Shown: piece after piece, positions 28,685-38,679 of the stretch | How positions within the stretch are numbered: position 1 is the first letter of the stretch | Layout: each line of letters begins with the position of its first letter | NCBI GenBank assembly: GCA_050180705.1 | Contig: JBFXDX010000001.1 | Location: forward strand, 434,001-498,000 | DNA: 64,000 nucleotides | Reading direction: 5' to 3' | From: SB25 sp050180705 | GTDB taxonomy: Bacteria; Bacteroidota; Bacteroidia; Bacteroidales; Tenuifilaceae | Made by a program: the position numbers and the translations under genes | The notes under the pieces: generated by a model | Told to the model about the DNA's origin: nothing | Databases searched by the model: none | Seen by the model: only the letters and a program-made list of their open reading frames with translations

Positions 28685-31348
28685 TTAGATAAACCTGTTT
28701 ATTGTCTCAAAAAGATTCGCTTTAGAAATTGGTTTTGTAACAAAATCGACACATCCAGCCTCAAAGCACTTTATTCTATCCTCCTCAGAGGCATAGGCTG
28801 TTTGTGCAATTACTTTCAAATCCTTACGTTCCTTAATCATTTGCTTTGTTAAATCGAAGCCATTGGTATCGGGTAAACGAATATCCATTAAAACAATGGC
28901 AATATTCTGGTTTTGACGAAATTGTTCAATGGCAATAGAACCATTAGTTGCAGTTAGTAAATTGACATTTGTAGATTTAAAGAGTTCCAACAAATAATCC
29001 ATATTATAGTCGACATCCTCAACTATAAGTATTGTTTTCCCGGAAAAGTCAAATCTTGGAACAGTTACATTCTTTTCCTTGTCGTTAATATCTCCAATTG
29101 GCTTATATGGTATAGAAAAATAAAATGTAGAACCTTTTTCTTTCTCCGATTCTACCCACATATTTCCTCCTAGTAAATTTACAATTCCCTTACAGATTGT
29201 TAAACCAAGCCCTGTTCCACCGTACTCGCGAGCTAAGTACGATTCATCGACCTGCCTGAAACGTTCGAAAATTAATTCGAGGTTATCCTTAGATATACCA
29301 ATTCCAGTATCTCGAACAGAAAATTGTAAACTGTTATCGATAAGTTTACACCCCACTATAATTTCACCCTTGGGAGTATACTTGTAAGCATTATCGATTA
29401 AGTTTATGAGAACCTGCTTAAGTCTATCAAAATCTGTTTGGATATTGTTTTGCTCGTTAACAAGTTCATTCCTCATCTCGAAATTAATCGACTTTGGAGA
29501 TAGTTCGTTCCCTCTAATCTGGAAAAACTCACTAATCTCGGAAAGAGTATCGCTTAAGTTCCCCTTTCGTTCTATGATTCTTAGGGTTTGAGATTCAATT
29601 CTTGCAATATCTAGAATATCATTTATAATGGTCAATAGATCTTTGGCCCGTTGCCGAATAGTTTTTGTAAATAGTTTTCGTTTATCAAAAGGCATGTCTT
29701 CCATGTCTAGTATATCAGAAAAACCCATGATGGCATTCATAGGAGTACGAATTTCGTGACTCATATTTGCCAAGAATGCAGATTTTAGCCTGTCGCTCTC
29801 CTCAGCTTTGCGCCTTGCTTCGTCCAACTTGTTGACATTGTCTCTCAATGCTTCGTTGGTTGAGACTAACTCTTCATTGGTTGCCCTAAGCTCCTCCTCG
29901 GCGGTCTGAAGTTCGTAGTTCATCATCTGAAGGTCGATCTCGACCTTTTTTTGATCGGTGATGTCGCTAGTAACGCCGAATACTCTTTTAGCGGCACCAT
30001 TCTCATCGCGTTCAACTTCGGCAATGGTTAATAAATACTGCAATTCGCCACTTGATTTATAACGTTTATATAAGTGAGAATAGTGGGAAAGGCTCTGAAG
30101 AGCATGCTGCACGAAAGTTCTGGTTTCTTCTCTATCTTCAGAATGAATACTATTGTACCATTCATCTAATGTGATAGTGCGATTAGCACCAATAATATTG
30201 GCAAGATTATCAGAAAACTTAAATGTTTTAGTTTTGACATCAAAGCTAAACTCTCCAACCTTTGCAATTTGCTGTGCTTTTAGCAAAATGGTGTTCTTTT
30301 CCCGAAGAATATTCTCCATCTGAACTCTTTCGGTAATATCGTCGATACCAACAAGGACAATAGGCGTTTCATCAACATCTAGGTATAAGGTAGAGATGAG
30401 CGTATTGCGTTCAAACACATTGTCGGTTTCGCCCATAATAAGTTTAGCTTCATATTTATAGCAGCTCTCCCTTGTAGAAAGAGTTTGTTTGATTAAACTA
30501 TTCAGAGTACAATTATCGCAATAGGAAGAACTTCCACAAAGTCTCAATCCATTATCGTTTCCACAGTTGATAATTTGACCTGGATAGAGGCCAACTACAT
30601 CGAGAGCACTTTTCCCAGACAAATTTAGGCTAGTTTGGTTAGCTTTTAGGATTTTACCATCGGTATCGAGGATCATCATTAAAAGCGGGGTGCTGTTGAA
30701 AATTGTGGTAAGCTGCTTTTCGCTTATGGCCTTGGCTTTTTCGGCTCTTTTTCGAGCTGTTATATCTCTAAAAGAAGTAACGCGCACCTTAGTGCCTTGA
30801 TACATAACAGTTTTTCCAGATATCTCGGCCCATAGAGAGGAACCATTCTTTGTATTAATTAATACCTCCTGGGATAAAAGCTTCTGTTCCTGCTTTATTG
30901 CCGAGTTAAAGATAGATTTATTCTTATCGTCGAGCAATAAATCGATTATGTTTTCGCCAACCAGCTCATCTCGGCTGTAACCAGTTATGTTCTGGAACGC
31001 ATTATTGCAATCAATAGCGATACCATTATTATGAAGAACAATACCCTCGAATGTTAACTCTGCTAATAGCTGAAATTTCTCCTCAACTGTAGATGGTTCC
31101 TGTTTTTTTCGTGTTAGAAGCCAGTAAATATAGAATCCAGAAAAGATAACAAATGCCCAACCCTTGTAAATGCTAATAAACTTAACCATTATAAGATCCT
31201 TAATGAGGATATGAACAAGGTGATCGGAAAGAAATACGTATACGATGCTTATAAGAATATATATAAAAGAACTCCTCAACGCAGGACTTACCATAAAGCT
31301 CAACATCAACCTTTTTACTCCAATAATCAATTTATTCATAATAAACAT
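28685..31348 (-). CDS. PAS-domain membrane hybrid histidine kinase
   Basis: An 887-residue hybrid kinase: two membrane helices (about 24-44 and 60-80), three PAS domains (about 90-200, 210-340, 350-470; the first with FEGIVLHNNGIAIDCN), a coiled coil (about 470-520), HisKA with NMSHEIRTPMNAI (His531), the ATPase (DTGIGIS, YGGTGLGLTI) and a receiver with Asp822 (LMDIRLP) and Lys in DFVTKPI. The start is given at 31348, with an alternative ATG at 31339. It lies upstream of, and in the same direction as, the other multi-PAS kinase, 208 bases away, so they may form a pair, although no promoter or terminator is clear between them. Confidence 0.88.
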   Translation of the reverse strand: MFIMNKLIIGVKRLMLSFMVSPALRSSFIYILISIVYVFLSDHLVHILIKDLIMVKFISIYKGWAFVIFSGFYIYWLLTRKKQEPSTVEEKFQLLAELTFEGIVLHNNGIAIDCNNAFQNITGYSRDELVGENIIDLLLDDKNKSIFNSAIKQEQKLLSQEVLINTKNGSSLWAEISGKTVMYQGTKVRVTSFRDITARKRAEKAKAISEKQLTTIFNSTPLLMMILDTDGKILKANQTSLNLSGKSALDVVGLYPGQIINCGNDNGLRLCGSSSYCDNCTLNSLIKQTLSTRESCYKYEAKLIMGETDNVFERNTLISTLYLDVDETPIVLVGIDDITERVQMENILREKNTILLKAQQIAKVGEFSFDVKTKTFKFSDNLANIIGANRTITLDEWYNSIHSEDREETRTFVQHALQSLSHYSHLYKRYKSSGELQYLLTIAEVERDENGAAKRVFGVTSDITDQKKVEIDLQMMNYELQTAEEELRATNEELVSTNEALRDNVNKLDEARRKAEESDRLKSAFLANMSHEIRTPMNAIMGFSDILDMEDMPFDKRKLFTKTIRQRAKDLLTIINDILDIARIESQTLRIIERKGNLSDTLSEISEFFQIRGNELSPKSINFEMRNELVNEQNNIQTDFDRLKQVLINLIDNAYKYTPKGEIIVGCKLIDNSLQFSVRDTGIGISKDNLELIFERFRQVDESYLAREYGGTGLGLTICKGIVNLLGGNMWVESEKEKGSTFYFSIPYKPIGDINDKEKNVTVPRFDFSGKTILIVEDVDYNMDYLLELFKSTNVNLLTATNGSIAIEQFRQNQNIAIVLMDIRLPDTNGFDLTKQMIKERKDLKVIAQTAYASEEDRIKCFEAGCVDFVTKPISKANLFETINRFI

Positions 31349-31556
31349 TTATAAAAATAGAATAATCACATTGCTTTTTTCTGAAAGTTTATTAAAATTT
31401 AGGACTAAAAGAATTTTAAAAGTAATCATTTATCTGTTTATTTGTAGGTACTAGATATTTAAATATTTAGACTTAAACAAGATTTTACCAAGTTTTGTTA
31501 TTAATATTCGAATTGAACTATTGATTCTAGAAATTGAATCTAATTTATAAAAAATT

Positions 31557-32945
31557 ATGATATCATTTATTCTTAATAGTAAAACCATAAATACAGATAA
31601 ACCCAACGGAATATCCTTGCTGGATTTTATAAGGTATGAAATAGGTCTTCCAGGAACAAAAATAGGTTGTAGAGAAGGCGATTGCGGTGCATGTACGGTT
31701 CTTGAGGGAACTTTAATTGACGGCAAAGTTGTATATAAGAGCATTGTTTCGTGCCTTACACCGCTGGTAAATGCGCATGGAAAGCACATTGTAACGATAG
31801 AGGGAATCAACCTTGAGGATAAGCTCTCGCCGGTTCAGAAAGCAATGGTTGACAATGCGGCTACGCAGTGCGGTTTTTGCACGCCAGGCTTTGTGATGTC
31901 GTTTACAGGGCACTGCATGAAAGAAGAGCACTCCTCCACCGAAAAAGCAATAGCCTCGGTGAGCGGAAATATTTGCAGATGCACGGGCTATAAGTCCATA
32001 GAACGTGCAGCTGAGGATATAGCGAAGCATATGCAGGATAAGAATATAGAAAGTCCGATTAAATGGATGGTAGAGCAAGGTTACCTGCCCAAATACTTCC
32101 TTCAAATTGCAGAGAGACTCGATGTGATTTCGCCAATTGAGATTATGCCACAGGATAAAAGCATAATAATTGGAGGAGGAACCGACTTGATGGTTCAAAA
32201 AGCCGACACAATATATGAATCGGAGGTTATGCCCGTGCTAAATCATCGGAAATGCAAAGGTATTACGGTGGAAAACGGACGTTGTAGAATTGGAGCATCA
32301 ACAACTGCCAATGAGCTTATGCAATCGGCCCTACTAAAGGATATTCTGCCAGAGCTTAGCGCTCAATTAGCGCTAATTTCGTCGGAACCAATCCGCAATG
32401 TTGGAACAATTGCCGGGAATATTGTAAATGCATCGCCCATTGGCGACTTAAGCATTATTCTGCTGGCCCTAAACGCCGAGATAAGCATAGTAGATAACGA
32501 TAGAAGAAAAGGAGAACCGCTAAAGGATTTCTACCTGGGGTATAAGAAGCTAAATATTAGAGCTGGAGAATTGGTTGAATCGGTTAGCTTCCCGATTCTT
32601 CAGAAGCCATATCACTTCAACTTTGAAAAGGTTAGCAAAAGAACCCACCTGGATATTGCCAGCGTAAACTCCGCGATGCTAATAAAGGTTGAAAATGACA
32701 TAATAGTAGAGTGTAACCTGTCAGCCGGAGGAGTATCGCCAATTCCGCTATACTTAAAGGAGACATCGAAGTTTCTAATTGGAAAAACCATATCGACAGA
32801 TACATTAAATGGGGCAAACGAAGTGCTACAGTCGGAGATATCGCCGATAGGAGATGTAAGAGGAAGTGTAGAATACAAGCGATTACTGCTAAAACAGCTG
32901 GTTTTCGCCCATTTCGTAAAGCTATTTCCAGATAAAATAAAATGA
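31557..32945 (+). CDS. Xanthine dehydrogenase-type small subunit (2Fe-2S plus FAD)
   Basis: A 462-residue subunit that carries electrons from the molybdenum site to FAD in a molybdenum hydroxylase. The N-terminal plant-type 2Fe-2S domain has Cys38/43/46/66, the second 2Fe-2S domain has Cys105/108/140/142 (CGFC and CRC), and the FAD domain (about 160-340; IIGGGTDLMV, RNVGTIAGNIVNASPIGD) is followed by a CO dehydrogenase-like flavoprotein C-terminus. Iron-sulfur and FAD are fused, as in XDH-type small subunits. The large subunit follows 84 bases on, with no terminator in between, so they form one unit. The substrate (xanthine or other N-heterocycle) is not fixed by sequence. Confidence 0.92.
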   Translation: MISFILNSKTINTDKPNGISLLDFIRYEIGLPGTKIGCREGDCGACTVLEGTLIDGKVVYKSIVSCLTPLVNAHGKHIVTIEGINLEDKLSPVQKAMVDNAATQCGFCTPGFVMSFTGHCMKEEHSSTEKAIASVSGNICRCTGYKSIERAAEDIAKHMQDKNIESPIKWMVEQGYLPKYFLQIAERLDVISPIEIMPQDKSIIIGGGTDLMVQKADTIYESEVMPVLNHRKCKGITVENGRCRIGASTTANELMQSALLKDILPELSAQLALISSEPIRNVGTIAGNIVNASPIGDLSIILLALNAEISIVDNDRRKGEPLKDFYLGYKKLNIRAGELVESVSFPILQKPYHFNFEKVSKRTHLDIASVNSAMLIKVENDIIVECNLSAGGVSPIPLYLKETSKFLIGKTISTDTLNGANEVLQSEISPIGDVRGSVEYKRLLLKQLVFAHFVKLFPDKIK

Positions 32946-33029
32946 ACATCACCCAGAACATACAGAGGGATACTAAAATAGATACTTTGCCTGGTTAAGT
33001 GTGACAAAACAATAAATGAACCTGCATAA

Positions 33030-35279
33030 ATGAAAAATATAGACTCCATAGGCCATGTAACAGGAAAATCGGTTTACCTAGATGATATTCCAACACTAAA
33101 TGGCACCCTGCACGCAACAATACTTGGCTCCACAATAGCCCACGGGAGAATTGTAAAGTTTGATGCAACCAAAGCGTTGAACCTAGAAGGCGTTGTGCGC
33201 GTAATTACCTACAAGGATATTACCGGAGAGAACCAGATAGGCGGTATAATACCCGACGAACCCCTATTTGCAGAGCAAGAGATACACTTTCATGGACATG
33301 CAATAGCCCTAGTGGTGGCAACAAGCGAGTATATATCACGCAAAGCGGCGGCATTAATTGAAGTAGAGTACGAAGAACACACCCCAGTTGTAGATCCACG
33401 CGAGGCACAGCAAAAAGGATTACTGCTGATTCCACCAAGAACCTTCAGTATTGGAAATGTTGAAGAGTCGTGGGAGAAATGCACGTACATTTTTGAAGAT
33501 TCAGTGGAGATAGGCGGTCAGGAACACCTCTACATTGAAACACAAGGAGCCTATGCCTATCCATTGGAAGGAGGGTACATAAAAGTACACTCATCGACCC
33601 AAGGACCTACAGCCGTGCAGAAGACAATTGCCCGTGCACTGGGAATACCAATGCACATGATTGAGGTTGATGTAGTACGACTGGGAGGAGCATTTGGAGG
33701 AAAGGAGGAACAAGCGTCGGGATTTGCGACAATGGCAGCTTTAACCGCACATGTGCTCAAGAAACCCGTAAAACTGATTCTTCCGCGCCATGATGACATG
33801 AGAATGACCGGGAAAAGACACCCCTACAGTGCCGATTTTAAAATAGGACTATCAAGCGATTACAAGATAATATCGTACAAGGCAGTTCTGTACCAAAATG
33901 GAGGAGCCACGGCAGATCTATCGCCATCGATAATGGAGCGAACACTGCTCCACTCGACGGGAGCATACTTTATACCCAACACAAGCGTTACCGTGTACAG
34001 CTGCAAAACCAACCTGCCCCCCAATACAGCGTTCAGAGGATTTGGCGGACCGCAAGGAATGTTTGTAATAGAGTCGGCATTAGCTAAAGCAGCCAACGAG
34101 CTTAAGGTTCCGATGGAGATGATACAGAAGGTAAACCTGCTAAAGGAGAAAGATGAGTTCCATTACGGGCAAATAGCCGAGAATGTTAACATGGAGGCGT
34201 GCTTTACCGCTTTAAACAGTAAGTTTAAGGTAGAAAAGCTTAAAGCGGAGATAGAAGAGTTTAACCGGGAGAATAAATTTAAGAAGCGAGGAGTGGCCAT
34301 AATGCCCTTATGCTTCGGAATATCGTTCACGACCATATTTTTGAACCAAGCTAGGGCGTTAGTACATATTTACCAGGACGGAAGTGTGTCGGTAAGTACA
34401 GGAGTAATTGAGATGGGGCAAGGAGTAAACACCAAGCTGGCGCAAATAGCCTCCTTAACCTTTGGAATAGACATAGAAAAGGTAAAAATACACTCGACAA
34501 ACACATCGAGAGTAGCCAACTCGTCGCCCACAGCGGCCAGCAGCGGAGCCGACCTAAACGGAAATGCCCTTTTGGTAGCAGCAAATGCCCTAGTAAAGAG
34601 GCTAAAGGAGGTTGCCGCCGAAATGGTTAGCTCAATAGCAGATAACATTACAATAGCCAATAACGAGGTGATGCTAAACGGCAAGGCAACCGGTATTAGC
34701 TGGGAGAAACTAATTACAACAGCCTACCTGAAAAGGGTAAGCCTATCGGAACATGGACATTACGCTACACCAACCATCTACTTTGACAAGACAAAGGAGA
34801 AAGGACACCCCTTTGCCTACCATGTGTACGGAGCATCTGCAATTACAACCACCGTTGATTGCATAAGAGGAACCTACGAGATTGATGATGTACTAATTGT
34901 TCACGATTTTGGGAACAGCATTAACCCAACAATAGATTTGGGACAGGTAGAGGGAGCCGTAGTTCAGGGAATAGGATGGGTCACCCTGGAGGAGCTCGCC
35001 TATAACGAAAAAGGACGTTTACTGTCGAATAGTTTATCGACCTATAAGGTTCCGGACATCTACTCTGCCCCAAAATCGATCAAATGCGAAGCATTAGACA
35101 CCAAAGGACACGAACTTGCTGTGCTTAAATCGAAAGCAGTGGGCGAACCGCCCTTTATGTATGGGATTGCGGCGTACTTCGCAATACAGAATGCGATAAA
35201 ATCATTCAATCCGAACTATAATTTAGACTTTGACCTACCGCTAACACCCGAGAAGGTGCTGATGAGATTATACGAGTAA
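33030..35279 (+). CDS. Molybdenum hydroxylase large subunit (xanthine dehydrogenase-like)
   Basis: A 749-residue molybdopterin subunit of the xanthine oxidase family. Visible family motifs: GGAFGGKE (Mo-pterin contact), NTAFRGFGGPQG, GQG.NTKLAQIA, and the catalytic Glu706 in KAVGEPPFMYG near the C-terminus. It is partnered with the upstream 2Fe-2S/FAD subunit. The YgfK gene downstream on the other strand, followed by a MocA-like gene, fits the gene set reported for selenium-dependent molybdenum hydroxylases (Haft and Self), whose substrate may be xanthine or a related purine. The selenium part cannot be read from this sequence: selenium is bound at the Mo, not coded as selenocysteine. Confidence 0.9.
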   Translation: MKNIDSIGHVTGKSVYLDDIPTLNGTLHATILGSTIAHGRIVKFDATKALNLEGVVRVITYKDITGENQIGGIIPDEPLFAEQEIHFHGHAIALVVATSEYISRKAAALIEVEYEEHTPVVDPREAQQKGLLLIPPRTFSIGNVEESWEKCTYIFEDSVEIGGQEHLYIETQGAYAYPLEGGYIKVHSSTQGPTAVQKTIARALGIPMHMIEVDVVRLGGAFGGKEEQASGFATMAALTAHVLKKPVKLILPRHDDMRMTGKRHPYSADFKIGLSSDYKIISYKAVLYQNGGATADLSPSIMERTLLHSTGAYFIPNTSVTVYSCKTNLPPNTAFRGFGGPQGMFVIESALAKAANELKVPMEMIQKVNLLKEKDEFHYGQIAENVNMEACFTALNSKFKVEKLKAEIEEFNRENKFKKRGVAIMPLCFGISFTTIFLNQARALVHIYQDGSVSVSTGVIEMGQGVNTKLAQIASLTFGIDIEKVKIHSTNTSRVANSSPTAASSGADLNGNALLVAANALVKRLKEVAAEMVSSIADNITIANNEVMLNGKATGISWEKLITTAYLKRVSLSEHGHYATPTIYFDKTKEKGHPFAYHVYGASAITTTVDCIRGTYEIDDVLIVHDFGNSINPTIDLGQVEGAVVQGIGWVTLEELAYNEKGRLLSNSLSTYKVPDIYSAPKSIKCEALDTKGHELAVLKSKAVGEPPFMYGIAAYFAIQNAIKSFNPNYNLDFDLPLTPEKVLMRLYE

Positions 35280-35286
35280 GAAAAAA

Positions 35287-35322
35287 AAGAAAGCCTAAAT
35301 TCAAATGAATTTAGGCTTTCTT
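35287..35322. terminator. Bidirectional terminator between xdh large subunit and ygfK
   Basis: A perfect 16-base stem (35287-35302 with 35307-35322) with loop AAAT, between two convergent stop codons. A-rich on the left and T-containing on the right. Confidence 0.85.
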
Positions 35323-35337
35323 GAAATAGGTAAAACA

Positions 35338-38300
35338 CTACCTACTTAAGATCGATTTTGCCCCCTGCATAATGATGCTCATTTCGGCTGCATGCTGGAA
35401 TTGCACCTGTCGAACACAAGGTGTTTTAACCTGAACCTCGAGTAAGCTAAAATCTTTGCGATTAAAGCGGGCTAACACATGATCGGTTTCGTATATGAAC
35501 TCGCTGCCGAGCTGCGAAAGGGTTTTAATACCGCCTTGCTGCTTGTATATAAGATTTAACCGATCCTTTAGCTGAACTAACATATACCCTTCGTCGCATT
35601 TATTGAACGATTCGGTTGTTATATGCAGCTTTGGTTTAGCCATGTATGGAGCGCTCTCGGTAGGACAGAATGTTCGGCAGTTACCACACTCGTTACAGAA
35701 GTTGGCAATATTAATGATTTGGTATTTCTGCCTAACGGAGAAATCATTATCGGGCTGATAGTCCATTTTACCATCGTTAACCACCACTTTCTGAAGCTTA
35801 AAGCTTACGGGTTCGATTTGATACGAGAAATTGGCCAGATTAGGACAAACAGTAGTACAGATATTGCATATTTCGTCGCAGTTAAGGCAACGTTTAGCCT
35901 CCTCCACTATAGTATTTTCATCGAGGGTTTGGCTAACCAGCTTAAAGGTTCTGCTATCGTCCAACGAGATTGAGTTAACCTCGGGCGCAAACTTGCGGGT
36001 GGAGCGCATCGCCATAAGATCGTTCCGGCTGTGATTTTTAGCCTCGGTTTTGGCTGTAATAGTAAAGCCCGATTGCTTAATGATTTGCTCGGCAGCCTTA
36101 CGACCATCGCCAATGGCATTGATAGCGGTTGAAGCGCCGCGTAAAGCATCGCCTCCGATATATACATTACCAAGAAGGGTTTTGTAAGTACGGGTGTCGG
36201 CCTTTAAAAGTTCCGCAGGAACAAAGTTAATGTCCAAAGCTTGCCCCACAGCAGGAATAATAACGTCGCATTCAATTTCGTAATCTGAGTTAGGAACCTT
36301 TACAGGATTAGGACGACCTTTAGCATCGACACCATTAAGCTCCATGCGGCTGCAAAGAAGCGCTTTAACCTTACCATTGGCTGCAATAACCTTTTCGGGA
36401 GCGGTTAGCTCGACAATTTGAATACCCTCGGCAATAACGGCACTAATCTCGCCCTCGTCGGCAGGCATCTCGTCGATGGTTCTGCGGTACACAACCGTAA
36501 CTTTACCGTTGCTACCCACCAAACGATGAGCTGTACGAGCCGAATCCATGGCAGTGTTTCCACCACCAACGATAACAACATTACTACCAAGCTCCTTAAT
36601 GCTACCATCCTTCACCCCGAATAGCAATGAGAGGGGATCGATGACACCCGAAGATTCAATTCCTTCGATATTTAGGCTGGCTGATTTTTGTGCGCCAGGC
36701 GATAGATAGACATAATCGTAGCTTGATTTTAACCGGGAGAACTCATCCTTATCAATTTTATGGTTATAGGCGATATTAACGCCAAGCTGACTTAAGCGGC
36801 TAAAGTCGCGGTTAATAGCATCGTTGGTTAATCTGAAACCGGGGATTGCATACTTAACCATACCGCCAGCCTGAGAATGCGCTTCGAAAACATCGACCTT
36901 AAAGCCATTAACTGCAAGATAAAAAGCGCAGGATAAACCAGAAGGACCAGCCCCTACAATGGCAGCGGACTTTCCGTTGGCCGTTGCAGGATTGAGCTTA
37001 ATGCTTGAATTTTCGGCAATAAACCGTTTAACCTCGCGGATAAGCAACGAATCGTCGTAATTAATACGTGTACACTTATTCTGACATTGATGATCGCAAA
37101 CCATACCCGTTATAGAAGGGAAAGGATTGGTTTTAAGAATCACCTCGAGAGCCTTATCGAACTGCTTTGTGGCTGTAAAATAGAGGTAATCGGGAATATC
37201 CTGGTTGGTAGCGCAGGTATCGCGACATGGAGCCGAAATACAGTCGAAATAATCGAGTGAACGCTTTGTTTTGATGGATGGTTCGCGAAGATGATCGCGA
37301 GTATATAGCTTATTAGAAAGCACATCATCGGCATACCTCTGAAGAAACTGATGGGCGGGCTCCTTCCCTACCAGCTCGGCCATGCTAGCACAGCTGTTGC
37401 GCTCGATATCGCCCATGATACTCTGCACATACTGGTTTATTCGGGTATAACCACCTGGCTTTAGCAAATCGGAAGACACCGTGACCGTTTTAAAGCCACA
37501 CTTCAACGAATCGGAGACATTAAAAGCATTAATACCAGCCGAGAAGGAGAGCAATAGCTTACCCTTAAACTCGTTTTGTAGTTTCCTAGCAACGTTAATG
37601 GAGATAGGATGCAATGCTCTACCGCTCATGTACATCATATCGACATCCGACTTGAATGTATTTTTTATGTTAACCGACTCAAGCGTGTTTGTAAGCTTAA
37701 GACCAAAGGTTAGCCCAAGGCTATCGGCGGTTTGCTGCAAGGAATTGATGATTTTAACGGCATCGGGATACTTTAGGTCGTGCTCGAAAGCAATATCGGG
37801 CACGTTGGTTTTGAATTTTAAATTGGTATTTAGAATCCGTCGGAGCTCTTGAGGGCCCAATAGGGTTGGATTTAGCTTAACGAAGGTATGAAGCTTCTTT
37901 TCGGAAAGCAGGTATTTGGCAATGTCCTCGATCTCGTTGGCAGGACATCCGTGCATTGTGGAAAGAGTGATGTTATTAGAGAGCTGATAGGGAATATTTA
38001 TTTTATCAATATCGGGGTAGATGGGTCTAAGCAGCTCAATTTTCTCAACCAACTCGTTCTTACAGCTGGCCATTTTATTAAAGAACCACTGAACGTTGGG
38101 CTGCTTAATACCTTCGAGGTTGTAGCCAACGCTCATGTTGAAAATAGTTTTAGGTGTACCGATATAACCCAGCTCATGGTTAAGAATGTGAATAATAACC
38201 CATGCATTTAGGTACTCGTTGAAGCTCTGCTGGATTTTTAATTCCTGCGACCACTCGCAATTGTACCCTTCGTCCTGCATATCGATGCAAGGTTTCGAGA

Positions 38301-38583
38301 TTTCGAGCTCATCGAGAGTTTGAATGGTTTTTAACTCGATGTAACGGCATCCCATTAACCACGACACAATAATGTTTTGAGCAAGCTGAGTGTGAGGGCC
38401 AGCAGCCACACCAAGAGGAGTATCGATTTTTTGTCCAAAAATTTCGGTACTTAATGCTTTATTGGTGTTAGGATTGAAGAAAAGATCGCTGTTAATACCA
38501 AAAATTGAATGATTATTCTGAAATTCGCTCAAGATCATCTGGAGCAACTGCTCAACAGGCACAGTATAGAATTTATCGGTCAT
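35338..38583 (-). CDS. ygfK: YgfK, putative selenate reductase-like Fe-S/FAD protein
   Basis: A 1081-residue protein clearly matching YgfK: TPLGVAAGPHTQLAQN and YIELKTIQ near the N-terminus. Order: a dihydroorotate dehydrogenase-like barrel (about 1-430), a 4Fe-4S glutamate synthase-type small-subunit domain (about 440-525; CRDTC, CDHQCQNKC), an FAD/NAD(P) oxidoreductase domain (about 535-870; IVGAGPSGLSC, VIVGGGNTAMDSA) and a C-terminal pair of 4Fe-4S clusters (CLNCDEICNICTTVCPN about 895; CNECGNCRTFCPTE about 965). The family is known from the selenium-dependent molybdenum hydroxylase gene set; it may pass electrons from NAD(P)H, and the selenate-reductase name is not proven. About 50 residues longer than the E. 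coli version. It is divergent from the MocA-like gene. Confidence 0.92.
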   Translation of the reverse strand: MTDKFYTVPVEQLLQMILSEFQNNHSIFGINSDLFFNPNTNKALSTEIFGQKIDTPLGVAAGPHTQLAQNIIVSWLMGCRYIELKTIQTLDELEISKPCIDMQDEGYNCEWSQELKIQQSFNEYLNAWVIIHILNHELGYIGTPKTIFNMSVGYNLEGIKQPNVQWFFNKMASCKNELVEKIELLRPIYPDIDKINIPYQLSNNITLSTMHGCPANEIEDIAKYLLSEKKLHTFVKLNPTLLGPQELRRILNTNLKFKTNVPDIAFEHDLKYPDAVKIINSLQQTADSLGLTFGLKLTNTLESVNIKNTFKSDVDMMYMSGRALHPISINVARKLQNEFKGKLLLSFSAGINAFNVSDSLKCGFKTVTVSSDLLKPGGYTRINQYVQSIMGDIERNSCASMAELVGKEPAHQFLQRYADDVLSNKLYTRDHLREPSIKTKRSLDYFDCISAPCRDTCATNQDIPDYLYFTATKQFDKALEVILKTNPFPSITGMVCDHQCQNKCTRINYDDSLLIREVKRFIAENSSIKLNPATANGKSAAIVGAGPSGLSCAFYLAVNGFKVDVFEAHSQAGGMVKYAIPGFRLTNDAINRDFSRLSQLGVNIAYNHKIDKDEFSRLKSSYDYVYLSPGAQKSASLNIEGIESSGVIDPLSLLFGVKDGSIKELGSNVVIVGGGNTAMDSARTAHRLVGSNGKVTVVYRRTIDEMPADEGEISAVIAEGIQIVELTAPEKVIAANGKVKALLCSRMELNGVDAKGRPNPVKVPNSDYEIECDVIIPAVGQALDINFVPAELLKADTRTYKTLLGNVYIGGDALRGASTAINAIGDGRKAAEQIIKQSGFTITAKTEAKNHSRNDLMAMRSTRKFAPEVNSISLDDSRTFKLVSQTLDENTIVEEAKRCLNCDEICNICTTVCPNLANFSYQIEPVSFKLQKVVVNDGKMDYQPDNDFSVRQKYQIINIANFCNECGNCRTFCPTESAPYMAKPKLHITTESFNKCDEGYMLVQLKDRLNLIYKQQGGIKTLSQLGSEFIYETDHVLARFNRKDFSLLEVQVKTPCVRQVQFQHAAEMSIIMQGAKSILSR

Positions 38584-38606
38584 GGTTTTAGTAAAATGTT
38601 ATATTG

Positions 38607-38614
38607 CAAATCTA
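38607..38614 (-). promoter_or_regulatory. Candidate -7 element of ygfK
   Basis: TAGATTTG on the minus strand, 24 bases upstream of the ygfK start at 38583. It faces a plus-strand -7 element 20 bases away. Confidence 0.45.
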
Positions 38615-38634
38615 AATATAAAGACTATAATAAT

Positions 38635-38642
38635 TACATTTG
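38635..38642 (+). promoter_or_regulatory. Candidate -7 element of MocA-like gene
   Basis: TACATTTG (TAnnTTTG) on the plus strand, 38 bases upstream of the ATG at 38680. No clear -33 at the usual distance. Confidence 0.45.
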
Positions 38643-38679
38643 ACAATATTTTTATTCAGTTTTTAGAAAATTATTACAG

